From DASUPK01 sp963804595 (GTDB taxonomy: Bacteria; Actinomycetota; Thermoleophilia; Solirubrobacterales; 70-9): DNA of 64,000 nt. Location: contig CAWDQZ010000004.1 in NCBI GenBank assembly GCA_963804595.1, forward strand, positions 62,001 through 126,000. Reading direction: 5' to 3'. Positions 50,608 through 58,475 of the stretch are shown here, piece by piece. Every line of letters begins with the position of its first letter. Position 1 is the first letter of the stretch. Below the pieces are notes generated by a model. It worked only from the letters and a program-made list of their open reading frames with translations, was not told where the DNA came from and searched no databases. The translations under genes were made by a program, and so were the position numbers.

Positions 50608-51804
50608 TAAATCCGCCCTGGCGGGCGTGTCCCTCGCGCCGGGCGGCGTGGCGCTCGCCGTCTGACTCCCTTCCCGGACCGTGTCGGAGATAGCCACAGC
50701 GACGAGCACCCCGCTCGCGGCCGCGATCCCGGCGATCAGCGTGAGGGGCGCGGTGGCGATTGCGAGGATCGCGAGCGCGGCCAGTCCGAGCGGCCGCGAC
50801 CGTGGGATGTGCCCGACCGTCTCGCGCAGGAAGATCATCTGAGCGATGAGAAATAGGGCAGGCCCGCCGAAGGTCAGGATCGTGAAGCCGAGCGTCGCGT
50901 CGTCGCCGGGATGGGCGATCGCGAGCTCGTCGCCGACCGCGATCCCGATCAGGCCCAACACGACCAGAATCAGCGCCCACGAGCCCCAATACCCGACGGT
51001 ACCGGCGCCCTCGGCGGTCGCGGCCAGCTCGACTCCGATCCCCTCCGCGCGTTGGAAGTAGCACCAGAAGAGCGCGACCGTGCCCGTGAACGCGATCGCC
51101 AGGGCGAGCAGCCGCTCGAGCTCGAACGGCTCGTCGGTGAACGCGGTACCCATCATCAGCACTATCTCGCCCAGCAAGATGATGAAGAACAGTCGAAAGC
51201 GCTCGACGAGATGCGCCCCTGAGGTCTCGGTGTGCTCGAGGTCGACGCGTCGGCCACGACCGGGCAGCCAGTGCAGGCTCAACCCGCCGGCGTAGGTCAC
51301 GGCGAGTGCAAGCCCCCAGAGCAAGAGGCGCGCGTCGGCGTCGGCGAATGCACCCGCGACCCAGAAGATGCCCGCGACCAGTTCCCAGACGAGTTGGTTG
51401 ACGAAGTGCTCGCCGAGAGGGCGACCGCGCAGGGCGACGATCAGGAACGCCGAGCGCCCGATCTGGAGGAGCAGGTAGCCGGTGACGAACAGCCACGCGC
51501 GCCCGTCGAACGCGTCGGGGATCGCGACGGACATGAGCAGGCTGGCGAACATCAGCCCCACGAGCAGCACCCGCACCGGCAGCCGGTCCGGCTCCAACCA
51601 GTTCGTCCCCCATGCGGTCGTGGTCCAGGCGTTGACGACCGCGAGCGCCAGGATCGCCGTCTCGGCACCGGTCCGCAGATCGACGTGCGCGACCAGGTGG
51701 TGCGAGAGCTGCCCGATCGCGAAGACGTAGACGAGGTCGAAGAAGAGCTCGAGCGGACTGACGACGCGCTCCGCATCCGGCGCCCGCGAGACTGCAATCC
51801 TCAT
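50605..51804 (-). CDS. Low temperature requirement protein A (LtrA) family
   Basis: 399 residues with ten to eleven transmembrane helices. The family signature VSPLELFFDLVYVFAIGQLS is near the N-terminus, followed by AVVNAWTTTAWGTNWLEPD, a central HWLPGRGRRVDLEHTETSGA, HLVERFRLFFIILLGEIVLM and FWCYFQRAEGIGVELA. LtrA was named from a Listeria cold-growth mutant; its transport or enzymatic role is still unsettled. ATG 51804 lies 7 bases after TACGAT. It is upstream of sdhA but each gene has its own -10 element. Confidence 0.9.
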   Translation of the reverse strand: MRIAVSRAPDAERVVSPLELFFDLVYVFAIGQLSHHLVAHVDLRTGAETAILALAVVNAWTTTAWGTNWLEPDRLPVRVLLVGLMFASLLMSVAIPDAFDGRAWLFVTGYLLLQIGRSAFLIVALRGRPLGEHFVNQLVWELVAGIFWVAGAFADADARLLLWGLALAVTYAGGLSLHWLPGRGRRVDLEHTETSGAHLVERFRLFFIILLGEIVLMMGTAFTDEPFELERLLALAIAFTGTVALFWCYFQRAEGIGVELAATAEGAGTVGYWGSWALILVVLGLIGIAVGDELAIAHPGDDATLGFTILTFGGPALFLIAQMIFLRETVGHIPRSRPLGLAALAILAIATAPLTLIAGIAAASGVLVAVAISDTVREGSQTASATPPGARDTPARADL

Positions 51805-51811
51805 CGGTGCG

Positions 51812-51817
51812 ATCGTA
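51812..51817 (-). promoter_or_regulatory. -10 element of ltrA-like gene (leaderless)
   Basis: TACGAT on the - strand, 7 bases before ATG 51804; no Shine-Dalgarno sequence. Confidence 0.5.
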
Positions 51818-51861
51818 AAGCCGCGTCAGGAGTCGCGGCGTGAGGGGATCAAGGAGGACGA

Positions 51862-52176
51862 ATGGCCCAGTGCACGCATCTCGATCAGGTTGAGATCACC
51901 GAGCTGCCCGAGTCGGTCGCCGGCTGTGAGGAGTGCCTGAAGATCGGTGATCCCTGGCTGCACCTGCGGATCTGCCTCACCTGCGGCAAGGTCGGCTGCT
52001 GCGACGACTCCCCAAACAAGCACGCATCCGCCCATGCGAGGGAGGACGGCCACCCGCTGATCCGCTCGCTGGAGCCCGAAGAGGAGTGGTCGTGGTGCTA
52101 CATCGACGACCTGGGGCTGCTGATCGAGGGAGTTCACGGGCAGACTCGGATACCGCCGTCTCCCCTCGGTGGTTGA
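51862..52176 (+). CDS. UBP-type zinc-finger protein
   Basis: 104 residues comprising one ZnF-UBP domain: CTHLDQVEI, GCEECLKIGDPWLHLRICLT, CGKVGCCDDSPNKHASAH, DGHPLIRSLEPEEEWSWCYI. The Cys/His ligand pattern of the eukaryotic ubiquitin-binding finger is intact. Stand-alone versions occur in actinobacteria, where there is usually no ubiquitin; the ligand is unknown, and binding of a free C-terminal peptide tail is the natural guess. AAGGAGG precedes ATG 51862. It diverges from the ltrA-like gene and lies just upstream of the TetR operator. Confidence 0.9.
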   Translation: MAQCTHLDQVEITELPESVAGCEECLKIGDPWLHLRICLTCGKVGCCDDSPNKHASAHAREDGHPLIRSLEPEEEWSWCYIDDLGLLIEGVHGQTRIPPSPLGG

Positions 52177-52194
52177 TCCGTCGAAGTTCATTCG

Positions 52195-52210
52195 TCAAGC
52201 ATCTGATTGA
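52195..52210. promoter_or_regulatory. TetR operator copy 1 (autoregulatory)
   Basis: TCAAGC-ATCT-GATTGA, one mismatch from TCAAGC-N4-GCTTGA. It overlaps TTGAAT, a possible -10 placed 7 bases before the tetR ATG at 52220. Confidence 0.6.
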
Positions 52211-52219
52211 ATAAGTGTC

Positions 52220-52849
52220 ATGGAGTCAGCAAGCGCGGACCAGCGTCGCGCGGCAGGTGAGCGGACGCGGACGCGACTCATGGACGCTGCGCTCGACCTG
52301 CTCGCGGAGCGCGGCGAAGAAGGGGTGACCCTCCGAGAGCTGACGGACGCCGCCGGCGCCAACGTGGCGGCGGTGAGCTACCACTTCGGCTCGCTGCAGG
52401 CGCTCCTCGATGAAGCGATCGAAGATGCCCTGGAGCGCTACTTGGACGCTCAGCACCAGGCGGTGAGTGCGCTGGGCTCCAAGCCCACGCTCGAGGAAGT
52501 GGCGGCGGCCTTCGCCTGGCCGATGATCGGCGCGCTCACGAAAGGGGGTCGCGATCGCGCCGCGATCCGCATCGTGGCGCGCGCCGCGATCGATCCTCCA
52601 GCAGGGTGGGATCGGTTCGACGCCAGGTTCGACCAGATTCGTGCCGACGTCGTGCGGGTGCTGAAGGCGAAGGTGTCCGGCGTCAAGACTCGAGAGTTGA
52701 TCTTCCGCACCCGTTGCGCAGCCGGAATGCTGAACTGGCTCGCCCTCGCGCCGGTCGGGGCAGAGATCAGCGAGATGTCCGAGAAGCGGGCCGAACGACT
52801 GCTGGTCCCGATTGTGGCCGGCGCCTTTCGCGGCACGAACGCCGGCTGA
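52220..52849 (+). CDS. TetR family transcriptional regulator
   Basis: 209 residues. The N-terminal HTH reads TRTRLMDAALDLLAERGEEG, VTLRELTDAAGANVAAVSYH, FGSLQALLDEAIEDAL, a typical TetR DNA-binding domain. The C-terminal ~140 residues are the helical ligand-binding and dimerisation domain; the ligand is unknown. ATG 52220 has no Shine-Dalgarno sequence and may be leaderless. It lies between its own operator (52195) and two more copies (52884, 52923) in front of the next gene, so it very probably represses itself and the operon 52972-56474. Confidence 0.93.
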   Translation: MESASADQRRAAGERTRTRLMDAALDLLAERGEEGVTLRELTDAAGANVAAVSYHFGSLQALLDEAIEDALERYLDAQHQAVSALGSKPTLEEVAAAFAWPMIGALTKGGRDRAAIRIVARAAIDPPAGWDRFDARFDQIRADVVRVLKAKVSGVKTRELIFRTRCAAGMLNWLALAPVGAEISEMSEKRAERLLVPIVAGAFRGTNAG

Positions 52850-52883
52850 CTCCTCCGGGCATCGAGCGAGCTTCAGCGAACAA

Positions 52884-52901
52884 GTCAAGCGGGTGCTTGA
52901 C
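52884..52901. promoter_or_regulatory. TetR operator copy 2
   Basis: Perfect inverted repeat GTCAAGC-GGGT-GCTTGAC. Its right arm supplies a -35-like TTGACG (52897); a weak -10 TAAGTT lies 17 bases downstream at 52920. Confidence 0.7.
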
Positions 52902-52922
52902 GACTGCTACGCTCTAGGATAA

Positions 52923-52942
52923 GTTCAAGCAACTGCTTGAAC
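52923..52942. promoter_or_regulatory. TetR operator copy 3
   Basis: Perfect 9-bp inverted repeat GTTCAAGCA-AC-TGCTTGAAC, 21 bases after the end of copy 2 and about 30 bases before ATG 52972; it shares the TCAAGC-N4-GCTTGA core with copies 1 and 2. Confidence 0.75.
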
Positions 52943-52971
52943 ACATCTCCAGGTCAGCGAAGGAGCAAGTC

Positions 52972-53868
52972 ATGAAAGTCGCACTCACTGGCGGAACGGG
53001 ATTCATCGGATCGCACGTTCTCACAGAACTGCAGGAGCACGGACACGAGGTGACTGCGCTCGTCCGTGACGACGCCCACGCCGACGCCGTCGCCGGCCCC
53101 GGCATCAGCCCGGTCGTCGTTGATCTCTCCGACGGGCCGGCGGTGGCGAGCCTGCTGAGCGACGCGGACGGGGCCATCCACACCGCCAGCCCGGGCGACG
53201 AGACGAGCGCGGATCTGGACTCGGCGGTCGTCGATGCCGCGATCGAGGCATTCGACGGCACCGGCAAGCCCTACCTCCACATCACGGGTGCGTGGGTCTA
53301 CGGGGCCAACGAATCGATCACCGAGGAGTCCCCGATCGATGCGCCGGCGATGGTCGCCTGGAAGGAGCCGATCGCTCAGCGTGCTCTCGATGCGGGCGGC
53401 ATGCGGGGGGTCATCATCGCCCCCGGTGTGGCGTACGGCGACGGCGGCGGAGGCGTTCCCGGGCTGCTGCTCGGCTCACCCCGTGACGACGCCGGCTACC
53501 TGATCATGCTGGGCACCGGACGTCAGCACTGGGCCACGGTCCACGTCGCCGACCTCGCGGATTTCTTCCGGCGCGCTCTGGAGGACGACTCGGCCCGCGG
53601 TCACTACGTCGTCGGCGACGGACTCAACCCGACCGTTGCGGAATTGACCGAGGCGGCGGCCGTCGCAGTCGATGCTCCGGGAGCCGTCCCGGGCTCCGAC
53701 GAGGAGGCCCGGGGACGTCTGGGCGACTACTTCGCCGAGGTCCTGCTGCTCGATCAGGGCACCGACGCGGCCAAGGCGCGAGCCGACCTCGATTGGTCTC
53801 CGTCCCACCCGGGGCTGATCGGCGAATTCCGAAACGGCAGCTACCGCAACGCAGGAGGAAACCGATGA
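52972..53868 (+). CDS. NAD(P)-dependent epimerase/dehydratase-like SDR, variant active site
   Basis: 298 residues. N-terminal nucleotide-binding motif LTGGTGFIGSHVLTEL; HITGAWVYGAN matches the strand before the active site. In the canonical YxxxK position the sequence is MVAWKEPIAQRAL, so the Lys is kept but the catalytic Tyr is Met. Further motifs: GVIIAPGVAYGDGGGGVPGL and HVADLADFFRRALED. It is an extended SDR, possibly non-catalytic or using another residue. AGGAG precedes ATG 52972. It is first of the TetR-controlled operon; the stop overlaps the next ATG (ATGA). Confidence 0.88.
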   Translation: MKVALTGGTGFIGSHVLTELQEHGHEVTALVRDDAHADAVAGPGISPVVVDLSDGPAVASLLSDADGAIHTASPGDETSADLDSAVVDAAIEAFDGTGKPYLHITGAWVYGANESITEESPIDAPAMVAWKEPIAQRALDAGGMRGVIIAPGVAYGDGGGGVPGLLLGSPRDDAGYLIMLGTGRQHWATVHVADLADFFRRALEDDSARGHYVVGDGLNPTVAELTEAAAVAVDAPGAVPGSDEEARGRLGDYFAEVLLLDQGTDAAKARADLDWSPSHPGLIGEFRNGSYRNAGGNR

Positions 53869-54521
53869 GCGCGACGGACACCACAACCGAGACGCCAGCG
53901 GGCATTCGTCCCGGCACGGCGATCCGCGATCCGCTCGCCGACCACCTGATCACCCCTCAGAACTCGGCGCTGATCCTCATCGACTACCAGCCGGACCAGG
54001 TGAAGGCGGTGCGCTCGATGGATCAGGACCTCCTGGTCGAGAACATCATCTCGACGGTGAAGCTGGCGAAGCTGTACGGCGTTCCCGTTGTGCACTCCAC
54101 GGTCAACGTCGCCACGGGTCGGCAAGAGCCGACGATCCCACGGGTCGCGGAGCTGCTCGAGGACGATCCCCCCGTCGACCGGACGTCGCTCAACGCCTGG
54201 GAGGACCTCGATTTCCTGGCCGCCGTTCGCGCCACCGGCCGGCGCAAGCTCATCCTCTGCGCCCTCTGGACGGAGATCTGCATGGCGTTTCCGTCCCTCG
54301 ATGCGCTCCGCGAGGGCTACGAGGTCTATCCCGTTGTCGATGCGATCGGTGGCACCTCCCTCGAAGCCCATCGGGCCGGCCTCGAGCGTGTCACTCAGGC
54401 TGGAGGCAAGCCCATCAGCTGGGTCTCGCTGGCGTGCGAGCTTCAGCGCGATTGGGCACGCGAAGAGACGGTGGCGGGAGTCGTCGAGATCGTGCTCACC
54501 GAGCGCCTGCTGAAGGACTGA
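53865..54521 (+). CDS. Isochorismatase-family cysteine hydrolase (YcaC-like)
   Basis: 218 residues. Catalytic Asp in SALILIDYQPDQVKAVRSMD (near residue 42) and nucleophile Cys in LCALWTEICMAFPSL (near 144), with VVHSTVNVATGRQEPT and VDRTSLNAWED between. YcaC-like members hydrolyse amides or similar bonds, with mostly unknown substrates. AGGAGG lies before ATG 53865, which overlaps the SDR stop. The second, truncated isochorismatase at 55466 suggests the operon once had two. Confidence 0.9.
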   Translation: MSATDTTTETPAGIRPGTAIRDPLADHLITPQNSALILIDYQPDQVKAVRSMDQDLLVENIISTVKLAKLYGVPVVHSTVNVATGRQEPTIPRVAELLEDDPPVDRTSLNAWEDLDFLAAVRATGRRKLILCALWTEICMAFPSLDALREGYEVYPVVDAIGGTSLEAHRAGLERVTQAGGKPISWVSLACELQRDWAREETVAGVVEIVLTERLLKD

Positions 54522-54522
54522 C

Positions 54523-55443
54523 ATGAGCGGCGAGCAGCGAGAGAACCTCGACGCCATCCTGCGACAGTCAGCCTTCCCCGCGGACAGCGATGTCAACGAG
54601 CAACGGCGAGCGCTCCGAGAGCTGCTGACGGCGCAGCCGCTGCCCGCCGACGTAACCGTGACGGAAGCCGCACTGGGCGGAGTCCCGACCGCCGAGATCA
54701 CAGTCGACGGAATCGAACCCGACCACGTCGTTCTCTATTTCCACGCCGGCGTCTACGTGATGGGGGAGGCCTCACTCACCGCTGATCTGGCCTCGCAGGT
54801 CGGCCGCCGGACGCAGGCCAAGGTCATCTCCGTCGACTACCGGCTCGCCCCCGAGCACCCGTACCCGGCAGCGGTTGACGACGCTCTTGCGGCCTATGAA
54901 GCCCTCCTGGACAACGGCACCGCCCCTTCGGACATCGCCTTCGCGGGAGAGTCCGCCGGCGGCGGGCTCGCCGTCGCCACCCTGGTCAACGCCCGAGATC
55001 ACGGGCTGCCCCTGCCGGCCGCAGCCTTCGTCATGTCGCCGTATGCCGACCTCACCCTGGCGGGGACGACCATGGAAACCAAGCGCGAGGTCGACCCACT
55101 GCTCAACCGGGAAGCCCTCCAATCCGCAGTCACCGCCTACACGGCGGGAGAGGACGCCGCTCTTGGTCTCATCAGCCCGATATTCGCCGACCTGTCCAGC
55201 CTGCCGCCCCTGATCATCCAGGCCGGAACTCACGAGGTCCTCCTCGACGACGCCGTCCGCCTCGCGCAACAAGCCGTCGCCGCCGAGGTCGAGGTCACCC
55301 TCGACATCACCCCTGGGGTGCCCCACGTCTTCCAGGCCTACTACCCGCTCCTTGACGAAGCGACCGCGGCGCTGGACAGAGCCGGACAGCTCCTGTCGGC
55401 GCATCTTGCCGGGAGCCACGACAAGCAGGCGACGAACGCTTGA
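54523..55443 (+). CDS. Alpha/beta hydrolase, HSL family, variant oxyanion motif
   Basis: 306 residues. Hormone-sensitive-lipase family: YRLAPEHPYPAAVDDALAAY, nucleophile FAGESAGGGLAVATL, the acid in HEVLLDDAVRLAQQ and the catalytic His in GVPHVFQAYYPLLD. The usual HGGG oxyanion motif reads FHAGVYVMG here. Members are esterases or lipases for short acyl or ring-ester substrates. ATG 54523 follows the previous stop by 1 base. Probably part of a small-molecule degradation or detoxification unit. Confidence 0.9.
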   Translation: MSGEQRENLDAILRQSAFPADSDVNEQRRALRELLTAQPLPADVTVTEAALGGVPTAEITVDGIEPDHVVLYFHAGVYVMGEASLTADLASQVGRRTQAKVISVDYRLAPEHPYPAAVDDALAAYEALLDNGTAPSDIAFAGESAGGGLAVATLVNARDHGLPLPAAAFVMSPYADLTLAGTTMETKREVDPLLNREALQSAVTAYTAGEDAALGLISPIFADLSSLPPLIIQAGTHEVLLDDAVRLAQQAVAAEVEVTLDITPGVPHVFQAYYPLLDEATAALDRAGQLLSAHLAGSHDKQATNA

Positions 55444-55465
55444 CTAACAGGGCGAGACAAAGGAA

Positions 55466-55750
55466 ATGACCATGAACAGGGGTCTAGGCGTTTGGACCAG
55501 CGAGGAGTGCGCGCTGGTGTTGATCGACTACCAGAAGGAGCAACTCGAGTCGATCCGCTCGGAGACACCGGCGGATCTGGTCGAGCTCCATACCCGCTGG
55601 CTCGCCAGGACCGCTAAGGCGTTCGACGTCCCGATCGTGCTCTCGACCGTGGGGGTCGAATACGGCTTCAACAGCCCGACGCAGCCCTCGATTCTCGCTG
55701 AGATGCCCGATGTCGAGCCAATCGACCGAACGTCGGTGCGCGTGTCGTGA
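55466..55750 (+). pseudogene. Truncated isochorismatase-family gene
   Basis: 94 codons remain. CALVLIDYQKEQLESIRSET keeps the catalytic Asp, with FDVPIVLSTVGVEYGF and EPIDRTSVR, then the frame ends at TGA 55748. The C-terminal half with the nucleophile Cys is missing: compared with the intact copy at 53865, the break falls exactly after the DRTS segment (copy 1 continues LNAWED). Immediately after, the sequence continues as a different protein (see 55741). Best read as the 5' side of a deletion. The start ATG 55466 has AAAGGAAATG. Confidence 0.85.
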
Positions 55751-55988
55751 AGGCCGCAAATACGCTCGGCGCCGCCGTACTTGGGTCGGACCCACATGAG
55801 GCCGGCGGCCAGCGAGTGATATTTCTTTCCGGCGACGACGATGATCCGAAATCCGAGTCACCGGGATCTTCGAGGCCGCTGGCTTCTTCGTCATCGACCT
55901 CGGCGGCTTGAGCTTGGGAGGGGAGCTGCAACAGGTCGGCGGCCCGCTTTCCGGTCTCAACCTGATCCGCCTTTCTGAAGGCAGCTAG
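55741..55988 (+). pseudogene. Remnant of an NAD(P)-binding F420-dependent-oxidoreductase-like gene
   Basis: Reading from 55741 gives RVVKAANTLGAAVLGSDPHE then AGGQRVIFLSGDDDDPKSE. One base appears to be missing near 55857; in the next frame the protein resumes as IFEAAGFFVIDLGGLSLGGE, LQQVGGPLSGLNLIRLSEGS, stop 55986-55988. This is the middle and C-terminus of an NADPH-dependent F420-reductase-like/NAD(P)-binding protein, with no N-terminal Rossmann start left. It shows two lesions, a fusing deletion and a frameshift, so it is dead. Confidence 0.8.
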
Positions 55989-56006
55989 ACAGGAGGAGAG
56001 ACGACC

Positions 56007-56474
56007 ATGACGACCAGCGCCGCTGAGATCACACCGACGGAGGCGGCGGACCGCCTGGCGATCCGGGAGCTCTTCGACGCCTACGCGCACTGCGCGGACC
56101 GCCGTGATGCCGAGGGGCAGAAGGCGCTCTTCACCGAGGACACCCACTTCCTCGTCTACATGGAGGGCGAGGGGTCAGAGCCCACGCAGGAGCTCAACGG
56201 CCGCGAGGCGCTGACGCCGGTGTTCGACGACCTCAACCGGTACGAGGCGACGACGCACTTCAACGGCCAGAGCACCGTCACTCTCGACGGCGACCGGGCG
56301 ACCGGCGAGAGCTATTGCCTCGCTCACCATCTGTACACCGAGGACGGCGAGCGCAGGCTCATGGTCGCCTCCCTTCGGTACCTGGACACCTTCGTCAAGA
56401 CCGATGGGCGCTGGCTGTTCGCCGAGCGCAAGCTCTACGTCGACTGGACCGAGACCCGAGCGTCGCATCCCTAG
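56007..56474 (+). CDS. SnoaL-like nuclear-transport-factor-2 fold protein
   Basis: 155 residues. The cone-shaped fold is visible in ADRLAIRELFDAYAHCADRR, GQKALFTEDTHFLVYMEG, ATTHFNGQSTVTLDGDRATG, SYCLAHHLYTEDGERRLMVA and TDGRWLFAERKLYVDWTET. Family members include polyketide cyclases and small dehydratases or isomerases; the Asp/His cavity residues are present. AGGAGGAG precedes ATG 56007. It is the last gene of the TetR-controlled block, after the decayed segment, and itself looks intact. Confidence 0.85.
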   Translation: MTTSAAEITPTEAADRLAIRELFDAYAHCADRRDAEGQKALFTEDTHFLVYMEGEGSEPTQELNGREALTPVFDDLNRYEATTHFNGQSTVTLDGDRATGESYCLAHHLYTEDGERRLMVASLRYLDTFVKTDGRWLFAERKLYVDWTETRASHP

Positions 56475-56497
56475 CGAACCCCCGCCGTCGCCATTCG

Positions 56498-57157
56498 CTA
56501 CCGCGTCAGGGCGCTCTCCTGCGCCCCGCCATAGAGCTCGACCGCCCGCCAGCAGTACCAGGCGGCGACGGTGCGATACGGGCGGTAGGGCTCACCGAGT
56601 GGCTCCAGCTCCTTGGCGGTCGGCGCGGGCACCTTCCAGGCGAGTCCATAGCCCTGGCGGATGCCGAAGTCGCCCACCGGCCACACATCCAGGCGCCGCA
56701 GCTGGAACATGAGGAACATGTGGGCCGACCAGGGGCCGATGCCGCTCACAGTCGTCAGACGCTCCATGACCTCATGGTCGGACTGTCGACCGAGGCTGCG
56801 AGCAGAGACCACAACGGTGCCGTCCAGCACCTTCGTTGCGAGGTCACGGAGATAGCGGACCTTGGCCGCCGAGAGTCCGACGGCCCGCAGTGTCTCGTCG
56901 GAAAGGGCCAGCAGCGCATCCGGACTGACAGAGCCGTCCATCGCATCGATGAGCCGACCGTGGATCGCTCGCGCCGCCGCACCGGCGAGCTGCTGGTAGA
57001 CGATCGCCTGCACCAGCGCTTCGAATGGGGACAGCTTGGGACGGCCGATGCGCATCGGGCCGGCCTCTGCGATCAGCTTTGCCAGCACCCTGTCTCGCGC
57101 TGCCAAGATTTCGGCCGCTTCGTTGTAGGACGGACGCTTCTGCTTGGTCGCGACCAC
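56498..57157 (-). CDS. DNA-3-methyladenine glycosylase 2 (AlkA-like, HhH-GPD)
   Basis: 219 residues. Removes alkylated bases, chiefly 3-methyladenine, starting base excision repair. HhH-GPD layout: FEALVQAIVYQQLAGAAARA, LRAVGLSAAKVRYLRDLATK, LTTVSGIGPWSAHMFLMFQL (the hairpin) and the catalytic Asp in DVWPVGDFGIRQGYGL. No zinc/Fe-S cluster Cys, as expected for AlkA types. GTG 57157 follows the protease gene by 15 bases, so the two may share a transcript. The AidB-type gene lies 2.8 kb away. Confidence 0.92.
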   Translation of the reverse strand: MVATKQKRPSYNEAAEILAARDRVLAKLIAEAGPMRIGRPKLSPFEALVQAIVYQQLAGAAARAIHGRLIDAMDGSVSPDALLALSDETLRAVGLSAAKVRYLRDLATKVLDGTVVVSARSLGRQSDHEVMERLTTVSGIGPWSAHMFLMFQLRRLDVWPVGDFGIRQGYGLAWKVPAPTAKELEPLGEPYRPYRTVAAWYCWRAVELYGGAQESALTR

Positions 57158-57172
57158 CTGTGACGAAAGGGG

Positions 57173-58360
57173 CTAGACCGCCGGCGGGGCGGTGCTCGGC
57201 GTCTGCGGCTGCATCGCCCGCCCGATCGCGTCGATCGTCAGCACGCCGCTGATCTGACCCTCGGCGTCGGTGGCGATCAGGGCGCCGAGTCGACGCAGGG
57301 ACTCGTTGCCGAGCACGGACTCGAGGGGCGCGTCCTCCATGACCGTCAGCGAGCCGCCGTCCCGGGCCACGACGTCCGCGACTGACGCCGAGGTTCGCTC
57401 CACCGCCGGGATCTTGTCGGCGCTCGGGCGGTCGACCAGGCCGACCACGTGCCGGGCGCCGTCGACCACCGGGAACCAGGGCGAGCGGTAGCGGAGGAAG
57501 TACTCGTCGAGCGCCTGCTCGATCGAGGCCTCCTCGGGGATCGCGACCGGGTGGCGATCCATCACGTCGCCCACCGAGATGCCCTCGATGCGGCTGGTGA
57601 TGTCGGTCTGGGCCATCGCCGATTTCGCGGCGCCCCTGAGGATGAAGCCGACGAACGCAAGCCAAATGCCGCCGATGATGTCGCCGAGGTAGACGAGGAA
57701 GTAGCCGACCCCGGCGAGGATCAGGAAGAGCCCGAACCACTCACCGAGGGTGGCGGCGAAGCGGGTCCCGGTATTACGGCTGCCGGTGCGCCACCAGGCG
57801 ATCGCACGCGCGATCCGGCCGCCATCGAGCGGGAAGGCGGGCACCAGGTTGAAGATCAGGACCAGCAGGTTGATGCTGCCGAGCCAGACGACCATCGCTG
57901 CGACGCCGGAGGTCTGGGTGTCCTGCTGGGTCAGGGCCGCGTGGCGAACCTCGTCGCCGCCGGCCAGCGCCAGCCCGAGAAGCGCACAGACGAACACGAT
58001 CACCGCGGTCACGATCGGGCCGGCGATGGCGATCTTGAACTCTGTTCCCGGCGTGTCGGAGTCACGCTCGAGGCGAGCGACCCCCCCGAACATCCAGAGC
58101 GTGATCGAATCGACCCCGATCCGGTTCCGCATCGCCACGAACGCGTGCCCGAGCTCGTGCAGCAGGATCGACGCGAAGAAGAGCGCCGCGCTCGCCACGG
58201 CGAGCAGGTAGGGAGCCGTTGCGTTGTTGTCCACGTTGAGGACGTCCCGGTAGAAGCCCGTGAGCCAGAAGATGATCAGGAAGAGGACGACGAACCAGGA
58301 AAAGTCCACAGCGATCCTGATTCCTCGGACGCGGAAGAGCGTCACGCCGGCGCCGGCCAT
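57173..58360 (-). CDS. Site-2 protease family metalloprotease with CBS domains
   Basis: 395 residues. Membrane-embedded zinc protease: SILLHELGHAFVAMRNRIGV (HExxH, near residue 68), FNLVPAFPLDGGRIARAIAW (LDG zinc ligand), six transmembrane helices. Two CBS domains follow from about 250 (VGDVMDRHPVAIPEEASIEQ; VVDGARHVVGLVDRPSADKI). Such rhomboid-like M50B enzymes cut transmembrane anti-sigma factors or similar; the CBS pair may sense adenylates. ATG 58360 is 6 bases after TAACAT. Confidence 0.92.
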   Translation of the reverse strand: MAGAGVTLFRVRGIRIAVDFSWFVVLFLIIFWLTGFYRDVLNVDNNATAPYLLAVASAALFFASILLHELGHAFVAMRNRIGVDSITLWMFGGVARLERDSDTPGTEFKIAIAGPIVTAVIVFVCALLGLALAGGDEVRHAALTQQDTQTSGVAAMVVWLGSINLLVLIFNLVPAFPLDGGRIARAIAWWRTGSRNTGTRFAATLGEWFGLFLILAGVGYFLVYLGDIIGGIWLAFVGFILRGAAKSAMAQTDITSRIEGISVGDVMDRHPVAIPEEASIEQALDEYFLRYRSPWFPVVDGARHVVGLVDRPSADKIPAVERTSASVADVVARDGGSLTVMEDAPLESVLGNESLRRLGALIATDAEGQISGVLTIDAIGRAMQPQTPSTAPPAV

Positions 58361-58366
58361 TCCCGG

Positions 58367-58372
58367 ATGTTA
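58367..58372 (-). promoter_or_regulatory. -10 element of site-2 protease gene (leaderless)
   Basis: TAACAT on the - strand, 6 bases before ATG 58360; no Shine-Dalgarno sequence. Confidence 0.45.
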
Positions 58373-58475
58373 CGGAGCAGCAGGCAATTCTCCGGGTGCC
58401 TGATAACTGCCGTAGTTTTCCCGGATCGCTTCCGAGGCTTCGACCGCACCCACGACCCTGCCCGATGCCGCCTGG

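Noticed and set aside
55466..55988. Reading the region as one functional fused gene.
   Set aside because: The junction places the second protein in another frame, so TGA 55748 ends translation, and a further frameshift follows; key catalytic parts of both proteins are missing.
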